In this document: piece after piece, positions 44,520 to 53,417 of the stretch | Numbering within the stretch: the stretch's first letter is position 1 | Layout: the number at the start of each line of letters is the position of its first letter | DNA from: Mucilaginibacter sp. | Lineage (GTDB): Bacteria; Bacteroidota; Bacteroidia; Sphingobacteriales; Sphingobacteriaceae | DNA length: 64,000 nucleotides | NCBI RefSeq assembly: GCF_025359345.1 | Contig: NZ_JANYGQ010000036.1 | Span: 248,001 to 312,000 of the forward strand | Direction of reading: 5' to 3' | Position numbers and translations under genes: made by a program | Notes under the pieces: model-generated | What the model was told of the DNA's origin: nothing | What the model saw: only the letters and a program-made list of their open reading frames with translations | The model's database searches: none

Positions 44520-46163
44520 ATGGCCGGATTAAGGGACAATTTCAAATCGGAAGTCAAACGTATTTTGGGCAGTAGAGTAGCTTTCCGTTGTTGCTATCCT
44601 GGTTGTGGTGTGCTGACAATCGGCCCGAACGCCGTTGATGACTATAAGGCAATCGTCCTTGGTGAAGCTGCTCATATCCACGCAGCAGCTTCTGGAGGCC
44701 CAAGATATCTTCCGGAGATGACTGCCGATGAACGAAAATCCTTTGACAATGGCATCTGGTTATGCCGTCATCATGCCAAACTGATCGACGCGGATTTTCG
44801 GAGCTATTCTGCCGAAACGTTACTCCAATGGAAACAAACTATGGAGACAGACACTTACCGGCAATTAAAAGACCTTACTAAAAGCAGCATACATGAGCCT
44901 ACAACGATAATTTGCCTGCACCCCCAATTAATGTTTGAAGGTATTTGGAAGAGTGCGGTAAATGATACATGGAGGTTTGTCGTTAAGGATTTTATTTTTG
45001 GAGATTTGAACGCACTGCGGGAATATGGTTCCAGCCATAAACAGGTGTTTGGAAATTATATCATCGTTGAATCGCAGGGTGATGGTCGGCTGATACATGA
45101 CAGCTTTGAGTGGGCGAACGAGAATGGTACTTTGGAAATAGCAGTAAAGGTTTATCCGCCGGTGATAAGGCGTGACCCCAACCATATTGGAGGAGATTTG
45201 GCATTGGGACCCGATCATGATCTGGTTATTGAAAATGGAGATTTTAAAATTATTTCCGGTAAACAATTAGCAAAGCAACTTATTGAAAGTAACCTTAGCA
45301 TAACGCCCGTTACTTTACTGATGAATCCAAAGGTAGGTTCTATGTTTAATATTTATTACCATGCTCACAAGCAAAATCCTATACTGTTAAACCGGATAAT
45401 TAAGATTGAATTAACACGTTTAATTACCATTCCAATTAGACCTGAAGATCCGACCGATCAACCGGAATTGAATTTTATCAATCGTATAATCAATATAAAT
45501 GTACTGGACGAGGTTGGCAACTATGTGCCCGTTCAAATTTCTTTAGAGTGGGGAGACGGAACTTTCTGGAGTGATACCATTCAGGTATTTTTAAGTCCCC
45601 AACATAACGATGAGCAAAAGCCGATTCCTGAAATTATAGAACGTATTTTAGATATGAAGCCGCTTGAAGAACTTAGGGTGCTTACATCAAGTCTGACAGG
45701 TCCTGAGTTGACCATTAAGCAAACTCCAGAAATAACCCTCCGGATTTTTCAGGAGTTATTGCCGGCAATAATGGACAACGCTTCAAAGGCTTTAGAATCT
45801 GAAATATTCCCTCTTTTTAACGAGCATATTCTTTACCGTTCATTTGATAATAACAGTTATGAGTATAATACCTCCTATGATTTAGAATTACACTTGTATA
45901 AGCGAGGTTTGGTACACCAACTTGGGATTACTATTAGTTTAAAAGGTTTTAAAAAAGCAGGTATCAGGGCTTTTGATGTTATGACGGATCTATTTATATA
46001 TTTTAATGATTATAATTATATGATTGGTTATTCAAAATCAAAACCATGGATGACTAAGCTTTATAACCAAAGGCCTTCAGAAGATGAGATTGCCAAGGTA
46101 GCTGACGATTTCATTAATAATGCCATCAAACAGATTAACCAAAAAATACTCGACTTGCAATAG
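44520..46163 (+). CDS. HNH endonuclease with a phage-baseplate-like C-terminal region
   Basis: A 547-residue protein. Residues 20-110 form an HNH domain: CCYPGCG, GEAAHIHAAASGGPRY, NGIWLCRHHAKLID (Asn77, Cys82, His85), SAETLLQWK. From about residue 215, GGDLALGPDHDLVIENGD, FKIISGKQLAKQLIE and LLMNPKVGSMFN resemble the gp25/gp46-type baseplate proteins in pattern. The rest (350-547) is of mixed fold and unknown. It follows the ATPase-HNH pair by 26 bases and may be a third component or an independent nuclease. Confidence 0.65.
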   Translation: MAGLRDNFKSEVKRILGSRVAFRCCYPGCGVLTIGPNAVDDYKAIVLGEAAHIHAAASGGPRYLPEMTADERKSFDNGIWLCRHHAKLIDADFRSYSAETLLQWKQTMETDTYRQLKDLTKSSIHEPTTIICLHPQLMFEGIWKSAVNDTWRFVVKDFIFGDLNALREYGSSHKQVFGNYIIVESQGDGRLIHDSFEWANENGTLEIAVKVYPPVIRRDPNHIGGDLALGPDHDLVIENGDFKIISGKQLAKQLIESNLSITPVTLLMNPKVGSMFNIYYHAHKQNPILLNRIIKIELTRLITIPIRPEDPTDQPELNFINRIININVLDEVGNYVPVQISLEWGDGTFWSDTIQVFLSPQHNDEQKPIPEIIERILDMKPLEELRVLTSSLTGPELTIKQTPEITLRIFQELLPAIMDNASKALESEIFPLFNEHILYRSFDNNSYEYNTSYDLELHLYKRGLVHQLGITISLKGFKKAGIRAFDVMTDLFIYFNDYNYMIGYSKSKPWMTKLYNQRPSEDEIAKVADDFINNAIKQINQKILDLQ

Positions 46164-46514
46164 GATTTCCAGCATTTTTCGGGCATTGCCTTCGGCCCGC
46201 GCTGTTCGCTGTATCTTTTTTCAAAAGGATGCCGCTGCCATCACTAATGCGGCCATGCCTGCAAACAAGGTTCGGCGTTCCCGCCCCAGCTTCCCGCCTC
46301 ACCACGTTTGCCGGCCGCGCAACAAGCGCCGGACTACCGTATAGCCACTGTGCCACCTGAATCGGACCGTACCGCTGCGCTTTACCTGGCCGATTCCGCG
46401 CGCCTATCCGGTAGCCAGGCACTTGTTATTATAAGCCGGTTAATCGCCAACTTTAACCTTCTCTATCTTTCCGCAGCATAGTAAGTAACACTTTTTTGTA
46501 TGTGCTTACCTGGC
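46164..46514. other. GC-rich mobile-element scar, no gene
   Basis: An abrupt rise in GC content after the AT-rich defence genes, with only short frames on either strand. It resembles the GC-rich stretches near 6.7 and 7.7 kb. It probably marks an old junction between two cargo blocks. Confidence 0.45.
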
Positions 46515-46657
46515 TTTTCATCAATTTATTTTTTAAGAATGCAAAAGTAAAGCTGCCGCCACCGCTGTCAAGGGTACATAAACCCCGGCGAACCGGGGCC
46601 CTTGACAGCAGCAGCGGCCAGCTTTTAATACCGGCATTTAAAAAATAAATTAATGTT
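46515..46657. repeat. Nested long inverted repeat upstream of 46658
   Basis: The inner stem is CCGCTGTCAAGGG (46562) against CCCTTGACAGC (46599), with a GC clamp CCCCGG-CGAA-CCGGGG at the tip. An outer imperfect pairing CAATTTATTTTTTAAGAATGC (46522) with GCATTTAAAAAATAAATT (46635) extends the figure to about 140 bases. It ends at the start of the next gene. Confidence 0.65.
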
Positions 46658-47257
46658 ATGGAATGCCTGGTATTAAATCCACAATCAAAAAATCAACCCA
46701 CCGATTACATCGCTGACAACTACCTGATGCCCTATGAATCGGGTATTTTTAAAGAGATGCTACAAGCAATTGAAACTGGCGATCAAACACAATTAGACTG
46801 GTTTCGCAGTTTTGGCGATTCCTTCAGGACGATTACCATGAATGTCTACGCCTATCGAAAGGGCCTGGAGTTTGGGTTCACTGATATTTCCTTAGATAAA
46901 AATGGCTGGTTGATCCGGCCCCAATTCCCGGACAAAGAAGAATTGACATTTGGCGACACCAGCCGCTACGGCAATCACAGCCTGATCTATCTCGGTCGTG
47001 GCGAAAAACACACCTGGACCTACGGCATGAATTACAGTTACGGGGTTGCCGGTGGCTGCTACGGCTTGTCCGTTTACGGCAAACAATTCAAAAGCCGCCA
47101 GGATGCACTCACCTTTGCACTGAATGAACTAAAAGTCATGATGACCAAAAAGATTGACAGTACCGATACCACAAATGATAAACAGCCTGTTATCCTGGCA
47201 ACATTGCGCGACATTGAAAAAGCACAGGTTGGTATGGTTCAACTCAGTTTGTTTTGA
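46658..47257 (+). CDS. Mobile-element-associated protein, unknown function
   Basis: A 199-residue soluble protein (MECLVLNPQSKNQPTDYIADNY..., DWFRSFGDSFRTITMNVYAYRKG, YGMNYSYGVAGGCYGLSVYGK). No catalytic motif is seen and the family is not recognised with certainty. The compact, GC-balanced gene with a large hairpin in front looks like a core gene of a conjugative or mobilisable element and not like its defence neighbours. It is convergent with the next gene. Confidence 0.55.
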   Translation: MECLVLNPQSKNQPTDYIADNYLMPYESGIFKEMLQAIETGDQTQLDWFRSFGDSFRTITMNVYAYRKGLEFGFTDISLDKNGWLIRPQFPDKEELTFGDTSRYGNHSLIYLGRGEKHTWTYGMNYSYGVAGGCYGLSVYGKQFKSRQDALTFALNELKVMMTKKIDSTDTTNDKQPVILATLRDIEKAQVGMVQLSLF

Positions 47258-47268
47258 TATTAAATAAA

Positions 47269-48132
47269 TCAATATCGGACGCCGGGCGGTGAAATATCGG
47301 TTACCGGAAGGGCAACCGGTATGACGAAAAAGTTAATCAAATTATAGATTATTTTTTTCTGCACAATTTCAAAAGTAACGGTATCCAGTTGGTTAATCTT
47401 ATTTGGTTTACCTAGTCGCAAAGGGTTGGTTTTGTCAGTCGCCTCATCATGATAAAGAAAAAGGCAATATCTTTTTGATAAAGGCAGGTATATTTCCGAG
47501 TCGGGGGAAACCAGCCATTCAAAGTTTCCTTTTTTATCCAGCACAACGGGGTTATCTGTAGTTGCCCAGAAAATATCCCCTGAATTTTCAAAAACTGCAA
47601 AATTAAAGTGGCGGAAAACTTCGACCAGATGTTCTGTTACCGTGCCTAAAAGCGTGTTAAGTTGCATCTCCGGTGGAATGTGGGGCAACAAAGATTCCAT
47701 TAACTTTTTATTCTCTGGTTTAAACGCACTGAGTTCACCAATGAACCGTTTCTTTGCTTTTCCATCCTTCAAAATAAGCTGAATGAAATTAGTAAACGCT
47801 GTAGACCGGGTCAAAAGGCTGGCAATAAAGTGACATAGTACCTCTACGTTTTTATCGGTGATCTGCCTTTGGTTGTCCAAATTAGACAAGATGACCGGGT
47901 ACAAGGATTCAATCTTTCCGCATTGCGTTTCGAAATTCCGACGAAATTCAATGTCTCCGTATGGGTGATCAAAGATGTTATTGGCTGCCGTAAATTCCCG
48001 GACGGGCACCTGTTCAGTTTCCTTATTACCTATTCTGTAAACTGCTAAAAGCCATTGCTCTTTCGCCTGAAACCCAAATTGCTTTAAATAGACCTGGGAT
48101 ACCCTGTGTTGGTTTTGATTTTCGGGTAACAT
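47269..48132 (-). CDS. DUF4238 family protein, third gene of SIR2-STAND operon
   Basis: A 287-residue protein with the DUF4238 opening QNQHRVSQVYLKQFG (His and Gln of the H-x-x-S/P-Q-x-Y-L pattern), FIASLLTRSTAFTNFI in the middle and FWATTDNPVVLDKKG and IYLPLSKRYCLFLYHDE in the second half. The biochemical function of DUF4238 is unknown. It begins 5 bases after the STAND gene's stop and is therefore part of the same operon. Confidence 0.72.
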   Translation of the reverse strand: MLPENQNQHRVSQVYLKQFGFQAKEQWLLAVYRIGNKETEQVPVREFTAANNIFDHPYGDIEFRRNFETQCGKIESLYPVILSNLDNQRQITDKNVEVLCHFIASLLTRSTAFTNFIQLILKDGKAKKRFIGELSAFKPENKKLMESLLPHIPPEMQLNTLLGTVTEHLVEVFRHFNFAVFENSGDIFWATTDNPVVLDKKGNFEWLVSPDSEIYLPLSKRYCLFLYHDEATDKTNPLRLGKPNKINQLDTVTFEIVQKKIIYNLINFFVIPVALPVTDISPPGVRY

Positions 48133-48137
48133 CGTGA

Positions 48138-51100
48138 TTATTTAAAGATCTCGTCCAGTTTCCATAACAACTCCAATGCAGCCGGCCAACCCGTCGTAAT
48201 ATACATATCCAGCAAATCCAGGAGGTTTTGAAAAGCCCCGTCTTCCAGCAATAGCCCCCGGTGATCTGCCAACAACTTCTCAGTGATCTTCACCATTTCA
48301 GCTACCGCCTGCGAATCAGTGGTATATCTGCCTGCAACGGAATGCCGGGTAACCTGAACAACCATTTCCAGAATATCTTTTGGATCATAATCGAGAACAT
48401 CATTAAGCAGTTGTATAAAATAATGGGCGGTATGACCAATGATCAGTCCTTGCTGTGCAATATTTCCCGAAACTGTAATGATGCTTTTTAGCATTGGTTT
48501 TATCTTAAAATAAAAGGCTTCACGGCTGCTTTCATTTACCGGCAACTGAAAGGTATTACGGTTCAGCGACTTGGGCTGCATCAGGAAATAGATCCGTTGA
48601 ACGATCTTGTCAAGTACCATCAATGAATTTTTGATGGCCGGGTCTTCCATCGTTACCTGTTCAGGTTTCAGCCCAGCGAGACATTTGTCGGTCCGCTCAA
48701 TATAGCCTTGAATGATCGATAGCTCACGGGAATACAAATTAGGATTTTGATCGTATTTATTTTCCCTCCATGAAGGATGCATCTTTTCAAATAACCGAAA
48801 GATGACAGTATTGCAGAACTTGGGCCGGTCATAAGCATTTTGAAGTGTTTCAACAGCAATAGGTAAATCAAAGTGGTTTACCAGGTACAGCAGCAGGTCG
48901 GCATAGTTACTTAGGAATGTATCATGCTCTGCAAAATCAGGGAGTTTCTTATTGACCAGTTTCAGCCATGTCGTAGCTTTTTCCTGTATACCAACAATCT
49001 TAAAGATGAGATTTCCTAAAAGGATAGCATAAATAAAGGAGCTGTTCTCAGCTTTCAGCCTTTCTTCAATAAGAGAATTATAGCCGTCGTAACTATGACT
49101 GAATAGAGTCTCTATACCTTTAACCGCGTTAAAACGAATAACCGAATTCTTATCATTAACCGCACTACTCAGCAAATCGAAATGACTATCACTTTGCTCA
49201 AAATTATACAGGTTGACTATTCCTTCTGAAGCTTCGATTCTTGGCGTTGGCGACCAGCCCGAACTTGGCGACGAATTAGCGGAATCTTCTCTGTCAAATT
49301 TGGAATGGTAGCTGAACCCTTTTTTGATCAGTTGCGCAATTAGCGTAAAGTCTTTGGCCGGCAGGTTTTTATAATCTTTACTGATAATGGATGCAACTTT
49401 TACGGCACTGGTTAAAGCTGAAAAATACAGGTCTTCCTCATACTTCTTCGCTTCGTTTTCCAACAACCCAAACATGTTCGCCAGATCTTCCAAAAATGGC
49501 GTATAAACCGGCGCATCCGGAACATCGTTGAGCCATTGATTGCTGAAGGTCTCCATTTTAGCGATCAGGTCCATTAACCCCTGATTTTCTGAAATTTTGA
49601 AATCAACTCCACGTTCCTCCAGCCATTTGTCCGTCGTGTAGGTTGTTACAGAAGAATGAAATGATATGCCCGGTTCATTTTCGACAGGAACATTTTCCTG
49701 CATGAATTTTTTAGCCTCATCGCTTTGAAGCCGCTTTGATGCTATCCGCGAAAGTGCCCGGCTAAGGGTGACCGGATCGGCATCTTTGTAAAGCGCTATC
49801 ATCAATTCTTCAATGGTCTTGATTTGCTTATCAGAGAATTTGTGTTGAAATCCCTCAACGATTTCTCTTACCTCGAACGAGGTTTCCATTTGCCGCATGA
49901 TAACCGGGGTTACCAACAAGGGGTAAATAATTTCATGGAGCTGATCGGGAAACCCGGCTGCAAATTTTAATAGCAATTTCCAGGTAAATCCGGTTTTTGC
50001 GTGCTCAATATACAAAGCAACCAACGCCTGGCCGGCCTCCTGTTTATCATGATCAAAAACTTCCTTTATATAAGCGAAAATATCACCGGCCATTTCGGTC
50101 GGCTTTTCATAATCGCGATCAGCCCATAAAGACGAATGGTCGGAAATGAAATAATGAGGTTGACCATTGTAGGAAAATTCGACCGGCACCGCTTCTCCAG
50201 CATAGCCGAGGCGGTCATTAATGATGTAATCATTAACGATTTTTAAACCGGTTTTAATAGCAAGTTCAGGTGATGACGTTAAAAATTCAGGATAAAATTC
50301 CTTTAGCCGGTAATAACACATTTCGAAATCTTGTATCCGGTTGGTCATAAAATTCATGACCACAGACACTCCCATCGATGTTTGTTCACTACTCGTTTCA
50401 GTGTAACCAAAAATGGCTTCATAAATTTTAGCAACCATTTCAGGATCAAAAGATAAAATGAACTTAACGCTCTCTGCTAAAAATGTAAACCAATTGATAT
50501 TAAATCCCGGTTCGTTCAATATGGCTAAAATCGGCAAGATGGCTTCATAAGAAGCTTTTTTATCGGTGTCATAGGTTCTCGCTACGAGGTCGATCCCGCG
50601 TTGCGCACCGATCCTGTCCACATATTCCTTTGCCTCTGTGAGCCTTGCCTGAAAGATGTATCGCATCATGTTTCTGGCGCTTTGGCCGCTGCTGTTACGA
50701 AACTCCGGATGTTCCGTCAGATCGCATACAGCCCTATCCATCAGAAAACCGAATTCAAATAGAAAGTTAGGGTCCAGATGCAACGATAAATCGGCCAGCA
50801 GGTCGATGTCCGCAGCCGTTGATTTACTCCTTAGAAACCGGATAGACTGTAAAACATTTCTAATGATCTCAGGTTTTTCTTTACCCTTATTGGAGTTGAT
50901 GACTGGAGCCAGGTCCCCTACACTTGAATACTCTGATGCCAGGATGCCATTCAGTACCAATCGGTGAAAAAGCTGAACTTCTTTTTTAGGGTTGTCCAAA
51001 AGCTTCCAATAAAAATCCCAGAATATCGCATTTTTCTGGTACCATAAGGTAGTAAGGAAATAAATAAAGCTCGGCCGGAGAAAAAATGGTCGGGTTAAAT

Positions 51101-52094
51101 CGCCCTCCATAAATTCGATAAAATGTTGATAATCTTCGTCCAGGCAGAAATAGCTGACTGCAAAATCAAATAAAATATTATGGGCAAAAGCTATTCTTGA
51201 TTGATTAATGGACACCTCATCCAACAAACCATCGCTTCTGAGGATTTGATAACTCGCCAAAAAAGCTGCTGAGCGGTCTCCTAAAAACGATGTACGGTTG
51301 CAACTTAAAGAACGGGAGGCCACCAGTTGATTGCTCAATGCAGCCAATACCTGTTCTTTAAACAACTGATCGGTAGTACCAATAATTTTTTTCCCCCAAT
51401 ACGTATTTAGTAATTGTGTTTCAGATTTAAATTTTTTGATGGCCTCCATCTCCTGCGCGTTAGCATCGAGGCTTATTTTTTCAAGTATCTCCAGGAAAAA
51501 TGGAGTATGCAATATTTCTTTTAATTCGGAGCTGCTGGTTTCATAAAAAGTAAGCAGCCCCGGATGAATGCTCAGCACGCTTTTGACTTCTTCCTCTTTA
51601 AGATTCCCTACGGTAAACTGCCGGCTGATCTTTGCAGTTGCTGAGTACCGGGGGTCAGGGAACATTTTAATGAGTTCAGGAGATTTGCCTGCATCATAAG
51701 TTCGTACACTCACTAAAATATTCCACTTGTCCCCCAATTGTATTTGTGCCCGCCGGATCTGGCTTAAAAACCCCTTTCTTAGCGTTTCATCCCTGGCGGC
51801 GTCAAATGCATCAAATATGAGGACTGCTTTAAATTCATTCTGTAACTGAATTTTCTTGAATTTGGCTATCCAGTCACTTTCCAGGCCGAGTTCGGCCTGT
51901 ATGGCCTCATCACTAAAATTATAGGTATTATCAATGCGGATAATGAAAGCTAAAATTTTATTATCTAAAAGCTTTGTTTTAAGTCCTTGTAACAGATAAC
52001 TTTTTCCAATACCAGGTTTACCTACGACTAAACCGTTATCCGCCAAGGCAAATTCATATAATTCCTGTAAAAGGGATGTTCTGTTAATTACCAT
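48138..52094 (-). CDS. Large STAND-like NTPase with helical repeat sensor region
   Basis: A 1318-residue protein. The N-terminal P-loop NTPase has Walker A GKPGIGKS (residues 25-32) and Walker B AVLIFDAFD (90-98), then ILVSVRTYD as sensor region. From about residue 320 to the end it is a helical-repeat solenoid without catalytic motifs, as in NLR-like/Avs proteins where this part recognises phage proteins. It overlaps the SIR2 gene by 11 bases. SIR2 and NTPase are fused in Avs5; here they are two genes. Confidence 0.72.
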   Translation of the reverse strand: MVINRTSLLQELYEFALADNGLVVGKPGIGKSYLLQGLKTKLLDNKILAFIIRIDNTYNFSDEAIQAELGLESDWIAKFKKIQLQNEFKAVLIFDAFDAARDETLRKGFLSQIRRAQIQLGDKWNILVSVRTYDAGKSPELIKMFPDPRYSATAKISRQFTVGNLKEEEVKSVLSIHPGLLTFYETSSSELKEILHTPFFLEILEKISLDANAQEMEAIKKFKSETQLLNTYWGKKIIGTTDQLFKEQVLAALSNQLVASRSLSCNRTSFLGDRSAAFLASYQILRSDGLLDEVSINQSRIAFAHNILFDFAVSYFCLDEDYQHFIEFMEGDLTRPFFLRPSFIYFLTTLWYQKNAIFWDFYWKLLDNPKKEVQLFHRLVLNGILASEYSSVGDLAPVINSNKGKEKPEIIRNVLQSIRFLRSKSTAADIDLLADLSLHLDPNFLFEFGFLMDRAVCDLTEHPEFRNSSGQSARNMMRYIFQARLTEAKEYVDRIGAQRGIDLVARTYDTDKKASYEAILPILAILNEPGFNINWFTFLAESVKFILSFDPEMVAKIYEAIFGYTETSSEQTSMGVSVVMNFMTNRIQDFEMCYYRLKEFYPEFLTSSPELAIKTGLKIVNDYIINDRLGYAGEAVPVEFSYNGQPHYFISDHSSLWADRDYEKPTEMAGDIFAYIKEVFDHDKQEAGQALVALYIEHAKTGFTWKLLLKFAAGFPDQLHEIIYPLLVTPVIMRQMETSFEVREIVEGFQHKFSDKQIKTIEELMIALYKDADPVTLSRALSRIASKRLQSDEAKKFMQENVPVENEPGISFHSSVTTYTTDKWLEERGVDFKISENQGLMDLIAKMETFSNQWLNDVPDAPVYTPFLEDLANMFGLLENEAKKYEEDLYFSALTSAVKVASIISKDYKNLPAKDFTLIAQLIKKGFSYHSKFDREDSANSSPSSGWSPTPRIEASEGIVNLYNFEQSDSHFDLLSSAVNDKNSVIRFNAVKGIETLFSHSYDGYNSLIEERLKAENSSFIYAILLGNLIFKIVGIQEKATTWLKLVNKKLPDFAEHDTFLSNYADLLLYLVNHFDLPIAVETLQNAYDRPKFCNTVIFRLFEKMHPSWRENKYDQNPNLYSRELSIIQGYIERTDKCLAGLKPEQVTMEDPAIKNSLMVLDKIVQRIYFLMQPKSLNRNTFQLPVNESSREAFYFKIKPMLKSIITVSGNIAQQGLIIGHTAHYFIQLLNDVLDYDPKDILEMVVQVTRHSVAGRYTTDSQAVAEMVKITEKLLADHRGLLLEDGAFQNLLDLLDMYITTGWPAALELLWKLDEIFK

Positions 52095-53196
52095 GCTGAT
52101 TTAGTTTTTTACTGATTTCAAATAAGTTTAACGTTTCTGCCAAATCCCCATCTTTAACTTTTATTTCAGATGCTGGCGCTACAAAATCTGTTTTTGGTTT
52201 TTCCGGCAGGATAATTTCCTTGCCAAGGTCGATAATGAAATTATCCAGCCCGTTACCGTCGCTATCCTCAAAAAATACACTTTCGATACCAAAATCTTTT
52301 TTTAATGTGGCTGCGAAAGCTTGCAGACTTATTTTGTTTTTTTCGGTTATCCTGAGTATTATATAATGGTTATCCTTATTATAGGTACTGATGTCTTCCC
52401 GTACAAAATCAAGCATTTTTCGGAAATAAGGATCTCGCATACTAAAGCCAAAAAAAACTACCCTTCGCGTCGCCAGTAATGACCATAATATTTTCCTTCG
52501 GATGGGCCAGCCATAACCATAGGTTAGTAAAAGCTCCTCAAAAACTTCCTTGGTTAAATTTTCATCTTTAAGGCGGTCAAAAAGCGTATCACTCGGTATA
52601 TCGGAACTGAAGCCGTACTTATGCTTATATTCTTTACCTGATAGTATTATGCTGTCGGGCGCATGGTAAATACCATGCAGGTGAACGACGCGCCTGGGAA
52701 GGTTATCATTAAAATTTAATGAACGTAAAAATTGATTAATACGGGTTTTTACAGTTCCTTCAATATATAGGGAATTGTCGCTTTTTAAAGTAATTTCAGT
52801 TAAGGCGTTTTCTAAAACCACATCGTAATTGGTAGTGGTTAAGGCTTTAAAGGGTAATTGGCACAACACCTTATGCATTTCTAAATGCGTTACTTCTTTA
52901 AGGCCAAATTCTTCATTGATAAGATCATAGTACCGGTCATTTCCAAGGCATTCTTTAACGGCATCTGCATAGCTCAAGAAATCTTCGCTGTTGTGACTAA
53001 ACTTCGGATCGAGATCGCGCGCAACTTCATCCATTCGGTTAATAAAACCTTGCCAATCCGGATAAATCTTGGCGGAGCAACCGCTGCCTGCCATTAATAT
53101 AGAATCACCTGACGCTATCAGCTCGACCAACCTTACCCTTTTCTCGTTGTTTTCGTCAACTTCTTTTGCTGTAAAGATCGAAGGTTTAGCGTTCAT
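52084..53196 (-). CDS. SIR2-domain NADase, predicted defence effector
   Basis: A 370-residue protein with a SIR2 fold: LMAGSGCSAKIYPDWQGFI (GxGxS), ALTTTNYDVVLENAL, VVHLHGIYHAP with the catalytic His, and VVFFGFSMRDPYF. SIR2 effectors of DSR, Thoeris and Avs5 systems deplete NAD+ after phage recognition. The start at 53196 (MNAKPS) is preferred because a TATCTTTG promoter box lies at 53222-53229, inside the reading frame that would extend upstream to 53241. Confidence 0.83.
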   Translation of the reverse strand: MNAKPSIFTAKEVDENNEKRVRLVELIASGDSILMAGSGCSAKIYPDWQGFINRMDEVARDLDPKFSHNSEDFLSYADAVKECLGNDRYYDLINEEFGLKEVTHLEMHKVLCQLPFKALTTTNYDVVLENALTEITLKSDNSLYIEGTVKTRINQFLRSLNFNDNLPRRVVHLHGIYHAPDSIILSGKEYKHKYGFSSDIPSDTLFDRLKDENLTKEVFEELLLTYGYGWPIRRKILWSLLATRRVVFFGFSMRDPYFRKMLDFVREDISTYNKDNHYIILRITEKNKISLQAFAATLKKDFGIESVFFEDSDGNGLDNFIIDLGKEIILPEKPKTDFVAPASEIKVKDGDLAETLNLFEISKKLNQHGN

Positions 53197-53221
53197 TATA
53201 CGGGCTGAAAATTGATAATCA

Positions 53222-53229
53222 CAAAGATA
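53222..53229 (-). promoter_or_regulatory. Promoter -7 box of the SIR2 operon
   Basis: On the reverse strand TATCTTTG matches TAnnTTTG, 25 bases before the ATG at 53196. It drives the SIR2-STAND-DUF4238 operon. Confidence 0.55.
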
Positions 53230-53417
53230 ACGGATTAACATGCGGTATTATAAATAATGTCTAAGACAATTGGTTGATTAAAGCTACAGCAAACAACCAC
53301 CGCATTTAGCTTTCTTTGTTCCTGGCTGAATAAAAAGTACTTTTATCATTTTGGCAGCACATTAATTTTTGACGCAATTTAAGCGAGTGCTTCCTGATTA
53401 TTTGAACTCCATTTATA

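Noticed and set aside
46135..46422. A 95-codon reverse frame in the GC-rich scar
   Set aside because: It is rich in Arg, Gly and Ala with no family-like pattern and overlaps the end of the HNH gene; typical of non-coding GC-rich DNA.
53197..53241. Upstream ATG start for the SIR2 gene
   Set aside because: A TATCTTTG promoter box lies between this ATG and the next one at 53196, which fits transcription starting downstream of the first ATG.
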